This document shows, piece by piece, positions 56,944-64,000 of a DNA stretch of 64,000 bases; position 1 is the first letter of the stretch, and each line of letters starts with the position of its first letter. The stretch is from Acholoe squamosa (Eukaryota > Annelida > Polychaeta > Phyllodocida > Polynoidae). The notes under the pieces are model-generated. The model was not told the origin of the DNA and did not search any database. It saw only the letters and a list, made by a program, of their open reading frames with translations. The position numbers were made by a program, and so were the translations under genes. The DNA lies in assembly GCA_949317995.1 (NCBI GenBank), contig OX439046.1:60987774-61051773 (forward strand), in the 5' to 3' direction.

Positions 56944-59747
56944 TACCCTGGGACTCACATAGGAGGCAGGCCTGCATATTCCCATTTAGGTCACCAGTCC
57001 CCCAGATAACCACCGCACACACACAAGGAGGCCACCATATTGTTAAGTTGGTGCCCAATTTTTATATTTCCCTGGCCCTCACTCTCCCTGAGTTCTTATC
57101 TAAGTTGAATTCATATTTACAATCATAATCAACCCTTTCTCTTATCTTGTCTTTCAGAGAAGTCATTATCTTAGATGTTGTGTAAAGGCATGGTGAACCC
57201 TGATTGTTATAGATCAAATTGCATTTTAACCCAACCCCGGGAACCCAACTCACTTTATGTTAGGAGTTAGCATTGTCAACTCATTTACCTTTCCTCCGCT
57301 CCCTCTCCATCGTCATATCATTTTTCTATTCTTGCTTTTAAGATCCTCCTCCCAGAGTCTCCTGCTAGATAATTCTGCCATTCTCTGGCATGTTTTTTAT
57401 CCGTCTCTCACTGCAACATCCTATCTAATTCTCCAACATCATTACATCTGATGTGCCCGTGACAGCCAGCAGAATCCCACCCACCTATCCATTACTGTAT
57501 TACTTAACAAACAGACTGTAAAAAATGTGTTGTCAAAATAACAGTGGACTCCTTGTCCAAAAAGTACCGGATGTTCTTGTTTTTCCCCTATCGAAATTCC
57601 TTGTGCCACTCTGCTTAACTATACTGCCATCTGGGGCTTCATTGTAGAAACTACACTGCTTCACTGCAATACATAACGGGTTTTCACTGTTCAGTTTTAT
57701 GTGGATGCTTGGCAGATTCAACAAGTATTTCTTAGCGTGCAGGAATGATCTCACTGAATCTTCCATGTAATAGGGTCCCGGGAATAGGGTACAAGACGGG
57801 CAACGGCCCAAGCAGTGATGTTGGTGTATTATACTGTCTATCCAAACACTATTGTTCCTTGTAACTTTGGGAACATTAAAGAGCAAGCGTGTAATCAAAG
57901 AGGTCAGTATTAGCAATATTGTGGCCCAATATTGCCGGTGACAGAAAGAATCTTTTTTCTTTTCATTTTGTTTTGCTACATTTTCATTTGTTCTTTCACA
58001 AAGCATTGCTCTGTAACAACCTACCCGCTAAACGTCTACCCACCCGTAATGAGCACTCTCAAGTGCTGCCCATTCCTCTTACGGTTTGTAGAATCCTCTC
58101 AAATTCCCTAGGCGATGGAATTCACTGGAGTATAGAGAAACCCGAGCTAATTTTGGGTGGAGGCAGGCCAAATTTTCAACCCCTTCCCCCTCCCCAGGAG
58201 GGCGTTGCCAAAAGAAAACGAGGATGAAAACCTGCTGTAAAAAAAGCAGAATCTATGAAAAACTCTTTTTGATGTAGAAAAACGTGCACGTTTTCTCTAA
58301 AAGAGTATCCAAACAATTATTTAGCAAGACAAAAACGTGCACGTTTTCTGTTTTGGTTCTCGTTTAATTTTTGGCAAGACCCTCCAGAAGTCGCCAGTGT
58401 TTTCTATCCCTACTTGCCCCCTACCCACATGCAGTCAACGGGTCCTATGGGCCATACACTGCCCCCCCCCCCCACACACACACATTGCCCTCAGCCTGTC
58501 ACTACCCGGCCCTTCTCCCTTACCGGTAAGCCAATTATCATGACCCCCTGCTGTTGCTGGCGCCCTCTATCAGCGCCCTTTGACAATAGAGTGTAGGACC
58601 ATGCTCTCGGCAAATCCCGTTATTGGCGTTTTTGCCTTTGAGCCTGGTCTGATGAAAGAAATTGCCTGCCAATCGTGTTATCTATTCTTCCCAAAAGACG
58701 TCACGTGAACAGAGGCCTGAGCAGGAAAGGCGGAGTGTTATGCTTTGTGTGCTGCGTGGTGCGTTAATGCATTATGTGGCAAATTGGTGCCTAAGATTTA
58801 TCAATGGAGCCCTAAGGCTAATGGATCACTAATCAGCCCTCTAAAAAAATTCTCCATGTTGACCCAAATAGTTTGATGCACCGCAGTCAACAAAAAAGAC
58901 GTTGCAAAACGTTTCAGAACGATTCCCTATGGTTCCTTGTCATGGCAAAACGTTTTTAAACGTTAAAAAAATCGGGTTTTTTCTTTACATGAAAAATATA
59001 CCAGGGAAGGCTTGTATTGTATTTATATATCATCATGCTACTCTTTGAAGGGTTAAGGAGTGAGAGGGGTGCCCAGGGTCAGGAGAGTGGAAGGGATGGA
59101 AAGGGCAGGGAAAAGGATGCCAGGGGTTTGTGGTCAGAGAAAACCTTGCTGTTGCAGTCAGAGGGGGGGGTTCAGTGAAGTAAATATGGGGTTTGTGAGA
59201 GGACGAATTGGTATCAAACATCTATTTTACAATATACCTGAACCATGCCTTGCGAGTGCATTTTTTTCACAGACCAACTGAGGTATGACACTGTAGGCCA
59301 GAGCATAATCGACTATAGGATATCAGAGAATATCCTTTCAAAATACATTATATCGTTATTTGAGTGGAGTGCGGTCATACTAATGTTCGTGTACTTGCAA
59401 ATGAGGGACGGAAATTCCCTTTGGGGATGGAGAGATGAGGCCAAGCTTCTGTTCCCTACATCTATGTATAAGAATACAATTTATGTAAAAAGAAAACAAA
59501 ATGCAATGTTTTAGAATCCTTGTTCTATTCCTAGATGTCGGAGTTAGGTGGTTTTTTTTTCATTTTGGATATCGGCAGGTCAGCTTTTTGCTGGATATTC
59601 CCATGCATATACCTATCGATATTGCACACCCTGTAGGCTGTAACATCAATTTTGTAATCCGTGCCGTTATCCATGGATAACCCGCATGCCTCTCATGTCC
59701 TTCCATGTCATATGTTACATGTTAAAACCTACGATAATGTACAAGGC
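56943..59747. other. Non-coding DNA with two CGTGCACG palindromes
   Basis: AAAAACGTGCACGTTTTCT occurs at about 58279-58297 and again at about 58332-58350. A further CAAAACGTTT cluster lies at 58896-58965. C-rich runs are found near 58461. No gene seen. Confidence 0.5.
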
Positions 59748-59835
59748 CAGGGTAGGGATCGAACCAGCAGTCTCACATCCCAAATCCAACTCCCTATGCA
59801 TCGCGCCACAGGGACTGACGAGAAATGCTTGGTTT
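59748..59835 (-). repeat. tRNA-like SINE head, minus strand
   Basis: On the minus strand GTGGCGCGATGCATAGGGAG resembles an A box region, and GGTTCGATCCC (complement near 59757-59767) is a near-perfect B box. The spacing is tRNA-like. A stable acceptor stem is not evident, so a SINE fragment is more likely than a gene. Confidence 0.5.
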
Positions 59836-59949
59836 GAACCAGGTCTGGATATGATACAAAGCCCGGGAAGGCGACGACTGCGGGCTGTCAGCTACCATAA
59901 CCGCGGGATGCATTCAAACATAGTCAAGCCGAGACGGCCGCTGAAGGAG

Positions 59950-60035
59950 GAGACGCGGTGGTCTAGTGGGTAGTGCATTGCGCTCAGCCGTTAGAGGTAC
60001 GCGGGTCAAGTCCCGGTCCGGGCGCATCTTTTTTC
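59950..60035 (+). repeat. tRNA-like SINE head, plus strand
   Basis: GGTGGTCTAGTGGGTAGTGC has A-box form, and GGGTCAAGTCCC near 60003 approximates a B box, followed by a T run that could end Pol III transcription. The acceptor and T stems have several mismatches, which argues against a true tRNA gene. Confidence 0.55.
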
Positions 60036-60175
60036 CGCCATGTGCACTGTCGCTGTCTGCTGCCAGGGTGTATTATACACAAACATAACCGCGAGAAGCA
60101 TTTTTTTTTCACCGTGTGAGCTGTAGCTGTCCGCTACGCCCTCGTGTAATTATCCTTCACTAACACACACACGTC
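60023..60175 (+). repeat. Tandem duplication following the SINE head
   Basis: Two units of about 75 bp: GCATCTTTTTTCCGCCATGTG and GCATTTTTTTTTCACCGTGTG, each followed by a CTGT-GCTGTC-GCT block and GTGTATTAT or CGTGTAATTAT. A sequence around CGTCATGAATTATCCATT near 60172 recurs at about 61273. The arrangement fits a SINE body. Confidence 0.6.
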
Positions 60176-61216
60176 ATGAATTATCCATTGATTACTTGTT
60201 CAATAGCCAATCATCCCCTTTAGCCCCCTCTTTACACCCTCAGTCCTTTCCTCCTTATCTATTCCTTATCAGTAACCAAGTCTCTATTGTCAATCCCTCA
60301 TACCTTATGATTAACCCAATCCCACCTTGTTTTCCATCGTGCCCCCCTTGGGTTGAAGGCGGGCATTTTTCATTGCTTCGACCCCGAACCTCTATTATGT
60401 GAACCTATGAATTTCCTGACCCCATTCGTTTCTCCTACCCTTCATTACCAGGCTTGACATGTCTCACTGCCGTACTCTAAGAAATAACCTTTGAATGTAC
60501 TAGGAATACTCATAATATTGAATAGTGAAGTACCATAATTGTAATTGAATGAAGCAGTGTATTTATCTAATGAAGCCCAAGGTCGTAAAACAGCAGCTAT
60601 TATAAAGAAATCTCTGTAGAAATAACCGCGAAAGCCTTGTCTGAAAGCTGTGGGTAAACCACCATTAATTTGGAGGCATTCTTTCAACACTGCAGACCAG
60701 CAGTGAATGGAGCACGTGATGGCCGTTTACACAGTCTGTCCATTTGCCACAAATCAAATCTTCAGCTATTTGTCCATGCTAACTTTTACTATGAAAACAA
60801 CAGTCAAAACGATCAAGATATGTGTCCATTGAGATGCCATGTGGACAATTCATGGAATGTAGGATTTTGCCCTGCAACCTTATAGAAGTCTGATTCTACT
60901 TGAGTGCCATCCAATGAGGGCGCTTTTTGGGCGGAACAAGCAATGGTCTTAACATCATGAGCAACTGACGAGCCTAAAGCCCTTCAGCTAAAGCATTTTC
61001 TTGTGCTTTTGAGAGCAAATCAAAATCAATCTGGTGCTCTCAAATTTGCCTTTTAAAGACTACAATTTTAGTGGAAACAGCTTGCAAAAGCCGATTGCTA
61101 TATTGCTCTTTTGTAGGCGGCCCCAGGCTGCAAAGTTCTAGGATCCTGAGATGTTGTTGGAATGTGGGTTAAGCAGTCAAGCATTGACTGTGCTGATGAG
61201 TTATTCACATCATCAT
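60176..61216. other. Non-coding DNA, no gene seen
   Basis: No exon or RNA gene supported. Composition is ordinary for this window. Confidence 0.4.
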
Positions 61217-61271
61217 GAATATCAAGGAATATTTAACTCGGGCTACACCCGCGTTTAATATCCTTTGATAT
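61217..61271. repeat. Short hairpin, arms of about 18 bp
   Basis: ATATCAAGGAATATTTAAC is mirrored by GTTTAATATCCTTTGATAT around a GC-rich loop containing CGGGCTACACCCG, which is itself a small stem. It sits immediately before the copy of CGTCATGAATTATCCATT shared with 60172. Confidence 0.7.
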
Positions 61272-61439
61272 CACCCACGCGTCATGAATTATCCATTAAA
61301 TACTTGTTCACTATATCTGAAATGAGTTCATTAACTGGTACTCCCACAAATTTATAAATACTTGCAGAAGCCAAATTAGCTCTCTAGCGTATTATATATG
61401 TATTGGATATTCACACACTACAATATCCTTCCCCCATCT

Positions 61440-61440
<1 letters not shown>

Positions 61441-61484
<44 letters not shown>
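61441..61484. repeat. (TA)n microsatellite
   Basis: About 42 bp of uninterrupted TA repeats. Confidence 0.92.
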
Positions 61485-61485
<1 letters not shown>

Positions 61486-64000
61486 AAGTCTAATTAGAGG
61501 ATGCACTGCTTCAATTACAAAGGCTCTAGTCAGATAGTATTTATAGGCATAGATTCAGAGGGGAGGTGAGGAGCCTATTCACCTTCCTCTCAGTGCTAGA
61601 GCACACATTTAGCTTTCTCCACTTCAAATCTAGCATTACAAGGGATTGCACTACAGGAGATAATATTTTTTTCAGCCCATAGCTTCTATCAAGGCTATAT
61701 GCATGTTTCCCTCTAGAAGTATTTGTAGACTTGCAATTAGAGCTAATTAACTTTAGTTTTATGTAATGTTATTACGACAGTGTCCTTTCTAATTTGATAT
61801 GTACTCTTCTCCTGGAACTGACATCAAGCTCACGATTATCTTCCAAGACAGTGAATCCCCAAAAAGGCTCAGAAGAGAAAAAGCGTCCATTGCTTGACCT
61901 ATTCATGGAAAGAGACTGTATCTACAAAATTCCTACCTCCCAACCGCTTCTAGTGAATTAAAAATAACATGCATTCTTTGAGTGTATGGCTATTATTTGT
62001 TGCCCTTTTGACCCGTGGTGCAATCTTCTGTGCTTAATTGCTTCGAATCCCCATTTCAATGAGCATCACATTTTTAATGAAGCAAGCGGGTGGTTGATCG
62101 AAGTAATTGTGTTTTAGAGGTTATAAGAAATGACATTATGTTAGTCATTCACCTAGCCACTGAACAGTATCTGTCCTAAATGATTTCAGCCTCCTTTCCT
62201 TTCCACAGAAATGCCAAAATAAATCTTGAAGGAATCACTTAACAGTTTAGTGTCATTTACAACAACTGCCTGCTTAAACTAAAGGCTGCTCAGATTATAA
62301 TATACCTGCTTGTTTTGGAAAGTTCAAAAAGCAGGAAATCAAGTGAGTGAGTGGGCCTACCCTGGTCAGTAGGACAGGTAAATAGACAATTTACCCTTTA
62401 TCTACCTTACACCCCCCCCCTCCTACAGGTTAGCAACACTCCTTATACTCCTCTGCTCTCATCCCCCTATTATCAACTCATGAACTTTGTGGTCCCCTTA
62501 GTCCCTCCAATGTCCCTATGTTAACCATTTTTATGTCACATAATGATTTAATGCCTTAACAATCAGGATACAGTAATGCTACCATCAGGGGTACCTCACT
62601 AGGGTGGCATCATGCAGGCTGATACACTTCCAAAGGTTGAACAAGATGGTCAAGCAGATGCACAATGCTGACAATTAGCCTAACCACTGGGGATATATTA
62701 AGTGTGGGGCCGGAAAGCCACCCTTAGAGTGCTAGCTGTCCCTGCTACTCTCAAAAACCCATGCTAGCCTGGACAGTCAACAGAAATAGCCTTAGAAGCA
62801 GTCACCGTCAACTGCTAGCCCAGCTGAGACAGGGAAACGAGATTTCTTATGCTAGTCATGAGGATAGCTATGAGACTGGTCAAGATTCCAACTAAAAATT
62901 CAAGGTGATTTGAAGAGGCACTCTACCCTAAGAAAGAAGTCCCATTAGTCACTGATTGCAGACTGGTCATTGAGAGCATGGTTTCACAAAGAAAGAAAGA
63001 CCGCCACAAAACTGATTATGGAAAGCTCTTGTCCCTCATATTTTATTGTTTTAGTATCTACTAGAACAACATATTGTACATGGTTTCCATGCAATTCCCC
63101 TTCTTATTTACACTAACTGGTGAAAGCCAAAACCTATAAGAAGAAATAAATGTGGGTCTCATACTCCAGATTATGTCTCTGTAGTATAGTCTTTGTATCT
63201 TGACAATGTCAGCCTAGTGTCCTATGGGTGACTTCTTGACTGAACCCTACCCTACTCCCTACAGACTAACAGGGAGCACCTCAAAGGGAAGGTCTGACAG
63301 CGGTCACTGATGACGTCACCAGACATGTCACGTGACTACCCTAGTGAGCAGCTCACTGGAAGGAGACATGGATTCTAGTCGTGGGGTAACAGTCTTAGTG
63401 ACTCCATTTTTTCTAGCCTATTATGTTTTAGCTCTGGCAATCTTGAATCCAAAGCCCATGCTGGACCCTTCTTGCACTTTAAAATAAGTGATACGGAGAT
63501 TGAGTCCCTCGGTTGGGTCCCTCAATTCGAACCCCCTACTAGGTAGACCTGCCTTCCTCAAATGCCAACTGGATGATTCTTGCTGAGAGTTGCTCACAGG
63601 TTTTTAAAGCAGGATTGAGCTTTCTAGGAATTAAAGAGGTGTGAATAACTGGGAACTCTGACTGGGGAATTTAAAGGAGTATGTTTTTCCCCACAAAGCT
63701 GAGAAGTCGCATGCACGCAGTCATTAAATCAATACTTTGTAAATGGGGAGGATTTCTTAGAAGGAGGGTTCATTTGATATAATATTTGTTTTCGTAAGTC
63801 GAGATATGTACATAACACTCTATATTATTTAGGCATTTATGTTATGTGGACTGCTGATGTTACTAATTCAAATATCAAAGAAAAAGTTCTTTTGCCAGAT
63901 CGTGGCCCCCAATTCATAATTATATGAAACATTTTAAATCATTATATATTATCAAATTTACAAACTCGTCTTTAAGAATAGATATGAATATTTTCCCCCT
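61485..64000. other. Non-coding DNA to the end of the window
   Basis: No credible exon, RNA gene or repeat element. There is a C run near 62412, and a GGGGTTCGAATTG motif on the minus strand near 63524 resembles a Pol III B box but has no A box at the right distance. Confidence 0.4.

Noticed and set aside
58550..58580. CTCF-like GAGGGCGCCAG on the minus strand
   Set aside because: Only the right half of the motif matches; too weak to list.
59950..60025. A functional tRNA gene
   Set aside because: A and B boxes are present but the acceptor and T stems have several mismatches; a SINE head fits better.

Overview
This is nuclear DNA of an animal, most likely an invertebrate with a repeat-rich, AT-rich genome. 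The evidence is two APE-endonuclease-type LINE retrotransposons, an LTR-like element, several satellite arrays, tRNA-derived SINE pieces, and one host exon that ends in a textbook splice donor. There are no operons, Shine-Dalgarno sites or CRISPR arrays. I cannot name the species. No protein here is close enough to anything I recognise to do that.

Layout. 1-4.5 kb: non-coding, with an inverted-repeat element (884-2009), a TA-cored palindrome (2211-2378) and a TA-flanked fold-back element (3157-4030). 4.5-10.6 kb: a roughly 0.7 kb interspersed repeat (family A, copy 1) split by a 5.4 kb LTR-like element that carries one long gag-like frame with two in-frame stops. 13.9-16.5 kb: a 5'-truncated, frameshifted LINE on the minus strand. 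16.9-17.8, 19.6-20.8 and 21.6-21.8 kb: further fold-back elements. 21.8-27.1 kb: a very large fold-back element whose arms are built from a near-palindromic unit (CTACCTGAGGTAG) and whose loop holds two satellite arrays, of 38 bp and about 134 bp. 31.5-32.25 kb: the only convincing host exon, giving 238 codons of a basic, disordered N-terminus of unknown function. 34.6-36.2 kb: two fold-back elements that share an inverted core, with family A copy 2 between them. 42.7-43.55 kb: family A copy 3. 43.9-52.6 kb: a fold-back of GGTCAAATT-like repeats interrupted by a nearly complete LINE. 53.35-53.63 kb: another TA-flanked palindrome. 59.7-60.2 kb: tRNA-derived SINE material. The rest is probably intron or intergenic DNA in which I see no genes.

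The most notable biology is the LINE at 44490-51706. Its first protein combines a coiled coil, an RNA-binding-like region and a NADAR domain. A single in-frame UGA then separates it from an SGNH/GDSL-hydrolase-like frame. After a 669 bp gap comes an ORF2 with endonuclease and reverse transcriptase. NADAR (YbiA-like) plus SGNH in one LINE is unusual and is my main candidate for something undescribed.

The second theme is the density of fold-back elements. At least eleven inverted-repeat structures lie in 64 kb, several have arms built from short units that are themselves palindromes, and at least two end in CACTG(A/C)AAA next to TA. The family A repeat also carries CTCF-like and X-box-like motifs, so it may spread regulatory sites.
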